Below, piece after piece: positions 1 through 7,316 of a stretch of 10,839 nt of DNA. Each line of letters begins with the position of its first letter. The first letter of the stretch is position 1. The stretch is from positions 1-10,839 of the forward strand of contig JALTID010000102.1 in the NCBI GenBank assembly GCA_027004335.1, read 5' to 3'. The translations under genes and the position numbers were made by a program. The notes beneath the pieces are model-generated. The model worked only from the letters and a program-made list of their open reading frames with translations, did no database searches and was not told the DNA's origin. Origin of the DNA: JALTID01 sp027004335 [NCBI: bacterium]. Its GTDB lineage: Bacteria; JALSQH01.

Positions 1-84
1 CAGGTGCTCCGACCCAAATCGTTCCTCGATATCGTAATGTTTATGTTCTCGGAACGACTTCAGATACCCGCCAAACGTTAAGTG
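1..84 (+). repeat. partial attC-like site (3' part) of an upstream integron cassette
   Basis: The segment ends in GTTAAGT (77-83), which fits the integron R' core GTTRRRY, inside a repeat (68-88) that recurs at 1160-1180. Upstream, AAATCGTTCC (16-25) can pair with GGAACGACTT (51-60) with one mismatch, around a loop that holds the palindrome CGATATCG (27-34). This resembles the folded arm and terminal loop of an attC site. The 5' R'' core is not visible and would lie outside the window, so the assignment rests on the shared R' region and the stem. A reading frame open to 96 also crosses this stretch, but it is too short to call a gene. Confidence 0.42.
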
Positions 85-88
85 AAAT
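68..88 (+). repeat. direct repeat copy 1 (R' core region)
   Basis: A 21-base stretch beginning CCGCCAAACG and ending GTTAAGTGAAAT matches 1160-1180 at 20 of 21 positions; the only difference is A versus C in the seventh base. It contains the putative recombination core GTTAAGT and extends five bases (GAAAT) beyond it into the following unit. The two copies are in the same orientation and 1092 bases apart. Confidence 0.85.
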
Positions 89-96
89 CGCCCTTT

Positions 97-106
97 AAAG
101 GAGAGG
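97..106 (+). promoter_or_regulatory. Shine-Dalgarno site deciding the start of the nuclease-like gene
   Basis: AAAGGAGAGG lies seven bases before the ATG at 114 but touches the in-frame TTG at 108. The spacing therefore favours ATG 114 over the TTG. Confidence 0.7.
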
Positions 107-113
107 ATTGAAA

Positions 114-1076
114 ATGCTTGGTATGAAAGAATTGAAAGAAATGATTGAAATCACCGATACAACGGTTGAATGTCCAGTTAAAGGTTGCAATGAAAAGGTA
201 GAACGACAAAGAGGAGTCTTTAAGACAGAGGATAGATTCAAATGCCCTGTGCACAATATCTATATTTCACCCTCTACTTTTGAATATCAAAGTGAATTAG
301 ATAATCTACTCTGGAAAGATACGGCTGATTTGGATTTGTTTAAGAAGATAAAGACAGTGAAGCGTGAAAGCCGAATCGCACGGGATAATAGCGAAGATGC
401 AGTCACTTGGAATGTTTTCAGATTTTTAGAAAGAAATAATCTGGTTGAACCGATTTTATTTTCTATCATCGGCTCTACTTTGGAATCCCCTGAGATAATC
501 TACTGGTCGTATTGTCAGAAAGAAAATACCAGCTGGTCTGAATTAAACAAAGCGAGAGAAGAATTTGGTGAGGAAATAAAAAGAAGTTCGGAACCGGATA
601 TTATAATCAAAACAGATAATGCACTGTTCTTTATCGAGGCAAAACTAACTGCGGGAAATGAAACAAGTCCCAGCGATATGAGTTATTCCAAGAAATATGA
701 AACCGGTGGCAATAATTGGTTTTCAAAGGTCTTTAAATCAGATTACAAAACAGTTGCAATCGTTGAGAAGAAATATGAGTTATTACGATTTTGGCTACTC
801 GGAACTTGGATGGCAAATCAAAGAGATTTGGAGTTCTTTCTTGTCAACCTCACATTGTCAGAACGAGAAAAGGACATTGAAGCGATTTTTAAAAGACACA
901 TCGAAGAAAGTCAAAATAGAAGATTCATCCGGATTACATGGGAAGACATCTATCACCAAATTCTAAATAGCGACTTATCAGGAGTAGATAAAGATACGAT
1001 AATAAAGTATTTCAGAAATAAAACCATTGGGTATGATGGAAATGGAAAATTACAAAGAGCATTTTCAATACCATAG
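114..1076 (+). CDS. putative PD-(D/E)XK nuclease-like protein with N-terminal zinc-finger-like motif
   Basis: I do not recognise the exact family. Residue numbers below count from the in-frame TTG at 108; subtract 2 for the ATG start chosen here (320 residues). An N-terminal CysX4Cys...CysX2His set (C22, C27, C46, H49) looks like a treble-clef or zinc-ribbon module. A helix with a conserved-looking Glu (E96) in SEDAVTWNVFRFL follows, then the nuclease-type pair: EPD (162-164) at the start of a beta strand and FIEAKL (175-180) with E177 and K179. This is the order expected for a PD-(D/E)XK restriction-like core. The C-terminal third is helical and charged with no motif I recognise. There is no signal peptide or membrane segment, so it is probably cytoplasmic. 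It sits alone between two attC-like sites, with no methyltransferase or specificity subunit beside it. A role in DNA restriction or phage defence is plausible but is inference; the nuclease fold is moderately supported. Confidence 0.62.
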   Translation: MLGMKELKEMIEITDTTVECPVKGCNEKVERQRGVFKTEDRFKCPVHNIYISPSTFEYQSELDNLLWKDTADLDLFKKIKTVKRESRIARDNSEDAVTWNVFRFLERNNLVEPILFSIIGSTLESPEIIYWSYCQKENTSWSELNKAREEFGEEIKRSSEPDIIIKTDNALFFIEAKLTAGNETSPSDMSYSKKYETGGNNWFSKVFKSDYKTVAIVEKKYELLRFWLLGTWMANQRDLEFFLVNLTLSEREKDIEAIFKRHIEESQNRRFIRITWEDIYHQILNSDLSGVDKDTIIKYFRNKTIGYDGNGKLQRAFSIP

Positions 1077-1086
1077 TGGGCAACAT

Positions 1087-1176
1087 CAGATAACACAGCA
1101 TAAAAGGTTCGTGCATTATGGCACTCACTCAAATTTTTGCTTCGCAAACCTTCGTTTATCCGCCACACGTTAAGTG
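1087..1176 (+). repeat. attC-like recombination site
   Basis: This imperfect inverted repeat begins 11 bases after the nuclease stop. The outer arms are CAGATAAC (1087-1094) and GTTAAGTG (1169-1176), which pair at TAAC/GTTA and CA/TG with a two-base mismatch. The inner arms are ATAAAAGGTT (1100-1109) and 1147-1159; they form about 10 pairs with a TCG bulge (1152-1154) on one strand only, like the extrahelical bases that set attC strand choice. The loop region holds two small hairpins: GTGC/GCAC (1111-1114 with 1121-1124) and TTTGC/GCAAA (1136-1140 with 1144-1148). The length of about 90 bases suits attC. Weak point: AGATAAC fits RYYYAAC only in its AAC triplet and leading purine. Confidence 0.55.
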
Positions 1177-1180
1177 AAAT
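1160..1180 (+). repeat. direct repeat copy 2 (R' core region)
   Basis: This is the second copy of the 21-base repeat at 68-88, identical at 20 positions and containing GTTAAGT at 1169-1175. It forms the 3' edge of the attC-like inverted repeat and probably marks the boundary between the nuclease cassette and the downstream chromosome. Confidence 0.85.
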
Positions 1181-1211
1181 TCCACACGCCGCGTTAAGAA
1201 AAGGCGATTTC

Positions 1212-1240
1212 TTGACTTTGTTTTATTTTATTGCTAATAT
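1212..1240 (+). promoter_or_regulatory. sigma70-like promoter for the TPR protein gene, probably leaderless
   Basis: The elements are -35 TTGACT (1212-1217), a 17-base spacer and -10 TAATAT (1235-1240). Transcription would start near 1247-1248, and the ATG chosen for the gene is at 1248, so the message would have essentially no 5' leader. No Shine-Dalgarno sequence precedes that ATG, which fits leaderless initiation. The promoter lies just downstream of the attC-like site, outside the cassette. Confidence 0.55.
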
Positions 1241-1247
1241 GTTTTTG

Positions 1248-2054
1248 ATGAAAAAAATAATGATATTTATTTCTGCTGGAATTTTAATGATCTTTTCTTC
1301 TATCTTACCAGGAGAGGAATACAACTATATAGCTCATTTATCTCCAAATATCAAATCACTCTGGGACCAAAGATCTGATATAAACTCCACTGAAAAACTC
1401 TATGCCATTTTAAAAACTAAGTTTTCTAATGGGGTAACAGATGAATCAACTTTGATTCTTTTTCCGAGGCTCGCTTTCTGGTATGTTGAGAATTTGATGG
1501 ATAGAGGGGTTACTGATAAAAAGACCCTTTTATCCATAGCAGATCCGGGTATAAAAGCCGGTCAGAAGTGCATAAAGCTCTATCCAAAGGAAGCAGGATG
1601 TTATTTCTGGTATGGGGTAATATTATCAAGGGCTCAGGGGATAAGGGGAGTTTCTCCCAGTACTATTCCAATGCTGAAAACCATGATGAGGGTCATGAAC
1701 ATCGTGGAAAAAACTGATCCAGCTTATTTCTATGGAGGTGTTTACAGGTACTGGGGGAGAGTGATATATGAAGTACCATGGCTGATCAGAAAACTTGCAG
1801 GGCACAGCTTGAAAGAAGCAGTGGAGTTCTATAAAAAATCCATAAAAATAGAACCTAATTTTTTGATGTCCCATGTTTATCTTGCAGAAGTTTACATAAA
1901 GATGAAAAAATATAACCTTGCAAGAAATGAACTAGAATTTGCTATAAAGACACCGTCAAATTTGCTTCCAGATGTGATACCGGAAAATAAGAGATGGAAA
2001 AGAAAAGCCTTTGAACTTAGAAAAAAATATTATTCTGACCTGTATGGGAAATAG
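1248..2054 (+). CDS. exported tetratricopeptide-repeat protein, TRAP-associated TatT-like
   Basis: The protein has 268 residues. It starts with a signal peptide: MKK, then a hydrophobic run (about residues 4-19), ending near the short Pro-Gly-Glu-Glu stretch. There is no lipobox Cys, so it is probably periplasmic or secreted. The middle has a KLYPKEAGCYFWYGV segment (about 110-124) and later a Tyr/Gly-rich turn. Residues about 185-236 form a clear TPR unit (EAVEFYKKSIKIEP, then AEVYIKMKKYNLARNELEFAI). This arrangement resembles the TatT family linked to TRAP transporters, but no TRAP transporter genes are nearby, so partner and cargo are unknown. An upstream in-frame TTG (1137) would add 37 residues, but those run through the attC-like repeat and are not credible. 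The gene is convergent with the gamma-carbonic-anhydrase gene, six bases away. Confidence 0.72.
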   Translation: MKKIMIFISAGILMIFSSILPGEEYNYIAHLSPNIKSLWDQRSDINSTEKLYAILKTKFSNGVTDESTLILFPRLAFWYVENLMDRGVTDKKTLLSIADPGIKAGQKCIKLYPKEAGCYFWYGVILSRAQGIRGVSPSTIPMLKTMMRVMNIVEKTDPAYFYGGVYRYWGRVIYEVPWLIRKLAGHSLKEAVEFYKKSIKIEPNFLMSHVYLAEVYIKMKKYNLARNELEFAIKTPSNLLPDVIPENKRWKRKAFELRKKYYSDLYGK

Positions 2055-2060
2055 GTCGTT

Positions 2061-2588
2061 TTAGCCAGAGTGCAATCTGGAGAGTTCAAAATATTGTAAG
2101 GCTTGTTCTTGTAGATTGTTTCTTTCTTCCTTTGTTAATTCACGAACCACTTTTCCAGGGGACCCCATGATTAAGACACCAGAAGGAAACCTCTTTCTGG
2201 GAGGGATCAAAGTTCCTGCCGCTACCATCACATAGTCGGGGATCTCCACATCATCTAAAATTATGGCACCTATTCCGATAAGAACTCTGCTCCCTATTTT
2301 TGCACCGTGGATCATAGCCTTATGGCCAATCGTAACATAATCACCTATTATTGTGGGGTATTTAGTAGTTGGAACATGAATCACTGAAAGATCCTGAATA
2401 GTTGTAAAATTTCCTATCCTGATATAATTCGCATCACCTCTAATAACAGAATTGTACCAGACACTGCTCCCCTTTCCTATTTCCACATCACCTATTACAT
2501 ACGCACCGGGAGCAATAAAAACTGTGGAGTGAAGTTTTGGCTCCACCCCATTAAATCCAAGCACATTACCTTTGACTCTCATTTTCAT
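2061..2588 (-). CDS. gamma-class carbonic anhydrase family protein (left-handed beta-helix)
   Basis: The 175-residue protein is built of hexapeptide repeats (the IGDVEIGKGSSVW and IGDYVTIGHKAMIHGAKIG types), the usual size for the YrdA/PaaY/CaiE-like gamma-carbonic-anhydrase group, which forms trimers with metal at the subunit interfaces. The three metal-binding histidines are present: H71, H89 and H94, with the typical five-residue step between the last two. The conserved VIRGD (R50, D52) and IQD (Q65) residues are also there. It could hydrate CO2, but many relatives are inactive as carbonic anhydrases or act as acyltransferases, so activity is not certain. It is the last gene of the cysE-glyQ-glyS-ppdK run and overlaps the end of ppdK by 23 bases. 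An ATG two codons in (2580-2582) is a possible start, since AAGG lies seven bases before it and only one base before the first ATG. Confidence 0.85.
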   Translation of the reverse strand: MKMRVKGNVLGFNGVEPKLHSTVFIAPGAYVIGDVEIGKGSSVWYNSVIRGDANYIRIGNFTTIQDLSVIHVPTTKYPTIIGDYVTIGHKAMIHGAKIGSRVLIGIGAIILDDVEIPDYVMVAAGTLIPPRKRFPSGVLIMGSPGKVVRELTKEERNNLQEQALQYFELSRLHSG

Positions 2589-5235
2589 GCCTTATTGCGG
2601 CCTGTGCTGCAGCTAATCTTGCAATTGGTACCCTGTATGGGGAACAGCTCACATAGTTAAGTCCCACGCTGTGGAAGAAGTCAATGGAATCAGGATCTCC
2701 ACCATGTTCACCACAGATCCCCAATTTGATTCCAGGGTTAACTTTTTTACCTTTCTCAACTGCGATTCTGACCAGTTCCCCAACACCGCCAACATCAATT
2801 GTCATAAAGGGATCTCTGGTTATTATTCCATCTTCTTCATATTTTTTAAGGAACTTCCCGGCATCATCCCTGCTTATCCCCAGAGTTGTCTGGGTAAGGT
2901 CATTGGTGCCAAAACTGAAAAATTCAGCAACCTGTCCGATTTCATCAGCTGTTAAAGCAGCTCTTGGTAGCTCAATCATGGTTCCAACTTTGTATGGAAC
3001 TTCCATTTCATAATTTTCAAAAACTTTTTTAGCTATACCCGGTATTCTCTCCTTGAAAAATTCAAGCTCCTTCCTGAAACCCACAAGGGGAATCATGATC
3101 TCGGGATGAACATCATAACCCTCCTTCTTAAGCTCACATGCAGCCTCAAATATTGCCTCCACCTGCATATCATACACTTTGGGAAAAGTTATACCCAGCC
3201 TGCAACCCCTGTGACCGAGCATGGGATTAAATTCTTTTAAAGCTTCCACCCTTTCCTTCAAAACTCGCGGATGTTTATTCAGTTTGTAGGCAAGATCATC
3301 AATCTCCTCATCAGTGTGGGGTAAAAACTCATGGAGAGGTGGATCAAGCAATCTGATAGTAACGGGAAGTCCCTCCATCACTTTCAGAATTCCATAAAAA
3401 TCACTTTTCTGATACTCTTTCAGTTTCCTAAGAGCATCCTGAAGATCACTTTCATTTTCTGCAAGGATCATCTCCCTCACAGCGTCAATTCTATTACCTT
3501 CAAAGAACATATGTTCTGTCCTGCAGAGCCCGATACCCTCTGCACCAAATTTCCTTGCAACACTGGAATCGTGAGGAGTATCTGCATTGGTTCTAACACC
3601 AAGTTTCCTGTGTTTATCAGCCATCTCCATTAATTTTCCAAAATAACCACCAAGTTCTGGCTCCACTTTGGGCACATTACCCAACATAACCTCACCGGTG
3701 GAGCCATCAATTGTGATCCAGTCACCCTTTTGAACCACAGCTCCGCCCCTACCTACAAAAAGTTCTCTGTCATAATCAATAGTTACATCGCCACAGCCCA
3801 CAACACATGCCTTACCCATTCCCCTTGCGACAACAGCTGCATGACTTGTCATTCCACCACGGGCTGTTAATATACCCTCAGCAGCGCTCATCCCCTTGAT
3901 ATCTTCTGGACTGGTCTCAATCCTGACAAGAATGACCTTCTTCCCCTGTTCACTCATCTTCTCTGCGTCATCTGCATTAAGGACCACCATTCCACTGGCA
4001 GCTCCAGGAGATGCTGGTAGCCCCACTCCGATTACCTCTTTCTCAGCTTTAGGGTCTATCATGGGATGCAGGAGTTGATCCAGAGAAGAAGGAGCCACTC
4101 TCATTACAGCTGTTTTTTCATCTATCAACCCCTCATCAACCATATCCACAGCTATTCTAACAGCTGCCCTGCCTGTTCTCTTACCTGTTCTTGTCTGGAG
4201 CATCCAGAGTTTCATCCTTTCAATAGTGAACTCCATATCCTGCATATCTTTGAAGTGATCCTCAAGTATTTCGCCGACTCTAACAAGTTCCTTATATACA
4301 TCAGGAAATTTCACTTCCAGGGACTGTTCTCCTCCCTCTTTTTGTGAAATAGGAATCGGGGTCCTTATACCAGCAACAACATCCTCCCCCTGAGCATTGG
4401 GCAAATACTCACCAAATATCCCTTTCTCTCCCGTAGCAGGGTTTCTGGTAAAAGCGACACCTGTTCCGCTGTCATTCCCAAGGTTACCATAAACCATGGC
4501 AACTATATTCACAGCGGTACCAAGATCATCTGGAATATTATTTATCTTTCTGTAAATTATTGCTCTCTCATTGTTCCAGCTCCCAAAAACTGCCCCTATC
4601 GCCTCCCAGAGTTGCTTCCAAGGATCCTGCGGAAAATTTCTCCCTGTAAATTCCTTTATCTTATCTTTAAGTATTTCAACAAGTTTTCTTAAATCCTCAG
4701 CATCAAGCTCCGTATCAAGCTGAACTCCTTTTTCTTCTTTTATCTTTTCAAGGGGCTCCTCAAGCTTTGCTGAATCTATTCCAAGAACCACATTTCCAAA
4801 CATCTGAATGAATCTTCTATAACTGTCAAAGGCGAATCTCTCATTATTTGCCATTCTGGCAAGTCCATAAACACTTTTATCATTTAAACCAAGATTTAAA
4901 ACAGTATCCATCATACCGGGCATACTTATAGGTGCACCAGATCTGACAGAAACAAGCAGAGGTTCCTCTTCGCTACCAAATTTTCTCCCCATTGTTTCTT
5001 CAAGTTTTTTCATACCATCAAGAACCTGTCCTTCCAGTTCCGGTGGGTATGTCTCATTGTTCTGGTAATAGTAGGTGCAGACTTCCGTGGTGATTGTAAA
5101 ACCGGGAGGAACGGGAAGCCCAATACTAGTCATTTCGGCAAGACCGGCTCCCTTTCCTCCTAACAGATTCTTCATCTCCGTGGTACCTTCTGCCTCCCCA
5201 TTCCCGAAAAAATAAACATATTTTTTTCCTGCCAC
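2566..5235 (-). CDS. ppdK: pyruvate, phosphate dikinase
   Basis: This enzyme interconverts pyruvate + ATP + phosphate and phosphoenolpyruvate + AMP + pyrophosphate, in the cytoplasm. At 889 residues it has the usual full length. In order: an N-terminal ATP-grasp domain starting with GNGEAEGTTEMKNLLGGKGA and including VSVRSGAPISMPGMMDT (96-112); the central phosphohistidine domain with GGMTSHAAVVARGMGKA (catalytic H465); and the C-terminal PEP/pyruvate barrel ending in GICGEHGGDP and SCSPYRVPIARLA, with the proton-donating Cys about 25 residues from the end. All key residues are present. The start is GTG, with AAGGAGGG (5242-5249) inside the end of glyS and a gap of only two bases. In anaerobes the enzyme serves either pyrophosphate-saving glycolysis or PEP synthesis; the neighbours do not decide which. 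No PPDK regulatory protein gene is seen. Confidence 0.97.
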   Translation of the reverse strand: MAGKKYVYFFGNGEAEGTTEMKNLLGGKGAGLAEMTSIGLPVPPGFTITTEVCTYYYQNNETYPPELEGQVLDGMKKLEETMGRKFGSEEEPLLVSVRSGAPISMPGMMDTVLNLGLNDKSVYGLARMANNERFAFDSYRRFIQMFGNVVLGIDSAKLEEPLEKIKEEKGVQLDTELDAEDLRKLVEILKDKIKEFTGRNFPQDPWKQLWEAIGAVFGSWNNERAIIYRKINNIPDDLGTAVNIVAMVYGNLGNDSGTGVAFTRNPATGEKGIFGEYLPNAQGEDVVAGIRTPIPISQKEGGEQSLEVKFPDVYKELVRVGEILEDHFKDMQDMEFTIERMKLWMLQTRTGKRTGRAAVRIAVDMVDEGLIDEKTAVMRVAPSSLDQLLHPMIDPKAEKEVIGVGLPASPGAASGMVVLNADDAEKMSEQGKKVILVRIETSPEDIKGMSAAEGILTARGGMTSHAAVVARGMGKACVVGCGDVTIDYDRELFVGRGGAVVQKGDWITIDGSTGEVMLGNVPKVEPELGGYFGKLMEMADKHRKLGVRTNADTPHDSSVARKFGAEGIGLCRTEHMFFEGNRIDAVREMILAENESDLQDALRKLKEYQKSDFYGILKVMEGLPVTIRLLDPPLHEFLPHTDEEIDDLAYKLNKHPRVLKERVEALKEFNPMLGHRGCRLGITFPKVYDMQVEAIFEAACELKKEGYDVHPEIMIPLVGFRKELEFFKERIPGIAKKVFENYEMEVPYKVGTMIELPRAALTADEIGQVAEFFSFGTNDLTQTTLGISRDDAGKFLKKYEEDGIITRDPFMTIDVGGVGELVRIAVEKGKKVNPGIKLGICGEHGGDPDSIDFFHSVGLNYVSCSPYRVPIARLAAAQAAIRHENESQR

Positions 5236-5237
5236 TT

Positions 5238-7313
5238 TTATCCCTCCTTTTCAATATGTATTTTTGAGAAGTTTGCCAGTTTCCTGAATGTATCGCTTAT
5301 CATCTGAAGAAGCGAAAGTCTGTTATTTCTCAGTTTCTCATCATCTGTCATCACAAGAACATCATCAAAAAATTTATCAATTACAGGTTTTAATTGTAAA
5401 ATTCTCTGCATTGCAAGAATAAACTCTTTTTTTCCCATGAGAGACTCAAATTCATCTTTAAATTTTAAAAATTTGTCATAAAGGAGTTTTTCTGTATCTT
5501 CAGTCAACAAACCTTCGCTAAATTTTTCTATTACAGGCTTCTGCCCTCTAAGAATATTGACGACTCTTTTAAAAACGATACTTAGATCAATAAAAGCTCT
5601 GTCCTGAATAAAGTTGCTCAGAGCCACAATTTTGAGAAAAGCTTCATAGGGAACATCAAAATTCTCATCAATAATTGCCTGGATCAGATCCTTACGAAAT
5701 CCTCTATCAGAGAGGATATTTTCAAATCTCACCTTAAAAAATTTCTCAACTGTCTGAATATCATTTTTAGCCCTACTACCCTGATTTTCAAGAGAGGTAA
5801 AGGCGACCTTAATAGTTCCACTCAGACTTAAAAGCAACTCTTTCTCCAGCAATATTAAGATAGTACCAATGGCAGCTCTTCTCAAACCAAAAGGATCCTG
5901 AGCCCCCGTTATTTTTAACCCTGCTGCGAAACCTGAAACCACCGTATCAATTTTATCAGAAAGAGAGGCAACAATTCCTGTTCTATGCAAAGGCAATTCA
6001 TCACCGGCAAATCTGGGGAGATAATGCTCCCAGATCCCCTCTGCTATTTCCTCATCTTCACCCTGACGAATAGCATACTCTTTTCCCATTACCCCCTGTA
6101 ACTCAGGAAACTCATAAACCATATCGGTGAGCAGATCGCATTTCGCAAGCTTAAGGGTACGCTCAACCTTTTCCCTGATATCATTCCATCCCAGGTTATC
6201 TATAACATAATTGGCAATTTCTATGTCTCTTAAGACCTTGTCATAGATACTTCCCAATTTTTTCTGGTAGGTAACATCTTTAAGTTTTTCCAGAAGCTCA
6301 ATGAGGGGAATTTTCAGATCCTCCCTGAAAAAGAATTCAGCATCCTCAAGTCTTGATCTTAAGACTCTCTCATTTCCACGAATTATTTCAGAAGTATCAT
6401 CAATGGGCATATTTGAAACAGTAAAAGAGTAGGGGAGAAGTCTTCCATTTTTATCCACAGCGGTGAAGTACTTCTGATGGTGCTGAGCAGAAATTATAAT
6501 TACCTCCTCGGGCAGATTTAGAAATTTTTTATCAATGTTACCTCTTAAAACTTCTGGATATTCAACAAGATATACAACTTCATTTAAAAGTTCTTCGTTG
6601 GGGGGGATCGTCCCCTTAACCTCTTCGGAGAGATTTTTTAATTCCTCAAGTATAATTCTTTTTCTCTCCTCCCCGTCAATAATAACAAACTCTCTTCTAA
6701 TAGATTCCAGATAATCTTTTGCGTCTTTCACTTCAAATTCCTCTCCAAGGAATCTGTGCCCCTGTGAAATTCTTCCTGAAGTAACTCCGGCAAAATCAAA
6801 GTGGACAAGTTCTTTTCCCCAGAGGGCAACTATCCATCTTACAGGTCTTGCGAAAGCGACTCTGGATTCATTCCATCTCATTGATTTTGGGAAATGCATA
6901 CTAAAAACATAGTCTTTGAAAAGTTCCGGCAGGATCTCTTTTACTTCACCTCCACCAATAGCTTTTTCAGCATAAAGATAAATTCCCCTTGCTGTCTTTT
7001 CTTTTTTCACATCTTCGGGAGAAAGAGCATTTTTTTTAACAAAACTCTCATAAGCTTTAGTTGGATTCCCATCTTTAAAAGCTATTTTTTCAGGAGGTCC
7101 CTGAATTTTAACAACTTTTTCCTCTCTAAGCTCCTCCACCCCCCAGGCAATGGAGACGATTCTACGAGGAGTGGCAAATAACTCTACCTTTTTATATTTA
7201 ACAAGATTATCCCTGAGAAGAGACTCAAATTTCTTTTTAAATTCAGGCAGGAGATCAACAAGAAAACCTGCAGGGATCTCCTCTGTTCCAATTTCAAGTA
7301 AAATATCCTTCAA
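5238..7313 (-). CDS. glyS: glycine-tRNA ligase, beta subunit
   Basis: This is the 691-residue beta subunit of the bacterial alpha2beta2 glycyl-tRNA synthetase; it binds and discriminates tRNA-Gly while the alpha subunit makes glycyl-adenylate. Family landmarks appear in order: LLEIGTEEIP at the start, FATPRRI (46-52), the HD-type segment ISAQHHQKYF (274-283), RGNERVLRSRLEDAEFFF (312-329), a FAGDELP motif, SDKIDTVVSGFAAGL and DPFGLRRAA, then a helical C-terminal anticodon-binding domain. The length is typical. The start is TTG: GAGAGG at the end of glyQ is six bases before it, and the protein then begins MKDILLEIGTEE as expected. It lies three bases after the glyQ stop and two before ppdK. The run glyQ-glyS-ppdK is, to my knowledge, found in other anaerobic bacteria such as Geobacter relatives. 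Confidence 0.97.
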   Translation of the reverse strand: MKDILLEIGTEEIPAGFLVDLLPEFKKKFESLLRDNLVKYKKVELFATPRRIVSIAWGVEELREEKVVKIQGPPEKIAFKDGNPTKAYESFVKKNALSPEDVKKEKTARGIYLYAEKAIGGGEVKEILPELFKDYVFSMHFPKSMRWNESRVAFARPVRWIVALWGKELVHFDFAGVTSGRISQGHRFLGEEFEVKDAKDYLESIRREFVIIDGEERKRIILEELKNLSEEVKGTIPPNEELLNEVVYLVEYPEVLRGNIDKKFLNLPEEVIIISAQHHQKYFTAVDKNGRLLPYSFTVSNMPIDDTSEIIRGNERVLRSRLEDAEFFFREDLKIPLIELLEKLKDVTYQKKLGSIYDKVLRDIEIANYVIDNLGWNDIREKVERTLKLAKCDLLTDMVYEFPELQGVMGKEYAIRQGEDEEIAEGIWEHYLPRFAGDELPLHRTGIVASLSDKIDTVVSGFAAGLKITGAQDPFGLRRAAIGTILILLEKELLLSLSGTIKVAFTSLENQGSRAKNDIQTVEKFFKVRFENILSDRGFRKDLIQAIIDENFDVPYEAFLKIVALSNFIQDRAFIDLSIVFKRVVNILRGQKPVIEKFSEGLLTEDTEKLLYDKFLKFKDEFESLMGKKEFILAMQRILQLKPVIDKFFDDVLVMTDDEKLRNNRLSLLQMISDTFRKLANFSKIHIEKEG
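5242..5249 (-). promoter_or_regulatory. Shine-Dalgarno site for ppdK, inside glyS
   Basis: AAGGAGGG overlaps the last codons of glyS and is seven bases from a GTG. It fixes the GTG start of ppdK and suggests translational coupling, because the glyS stop lies between the site and the start. Confidence 0.75.
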
Positions 7314-7316
7314 TCT

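Larger units (their letters stand above)
78..1169 (+). mobile_element. putative integron gene cassette carrying one nuclease-like gene
   Basis: Cutting each GTTAAGT core between its G and first T, as integron integrases do, gives a 1092-base unit. The layout is canonical: a short 5' leader, one gene in the same direction as the core site, its stop codon at 1076, then an attC-like inverted repeat starting about 11 bases later. No integrase gene is in the window, so this could be the end of a long chromosomal array or an integrase-less attC cluster. The layout and repeats are seen directly; the integron interpretation is inference, because the R'' core departs from consensus. Confidence 0.5.

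Noticed and set aside
3-96. Open frame at the left edge that could be the end of an upstream gene
   Set aside because: Its last codons are just the translated repeat core, two other frames are nearly as open, and no family is recognisable in about 30 residues.
1137-1247. Upstream TTG extension of the TPR gene (37 extra residues)
   Set aside because: It translates the attC-like repeat and the promoter, and it would bury a normal signal peptide starting at 1248.
2065-2080. CCAGA/TCTGG hairpin at the end of the gamma-carbonic-anhydrase gene as a terminator
   Set aside because: The stem is only 5 bp, it lies inside the coding region and no T-run follows on either strand.
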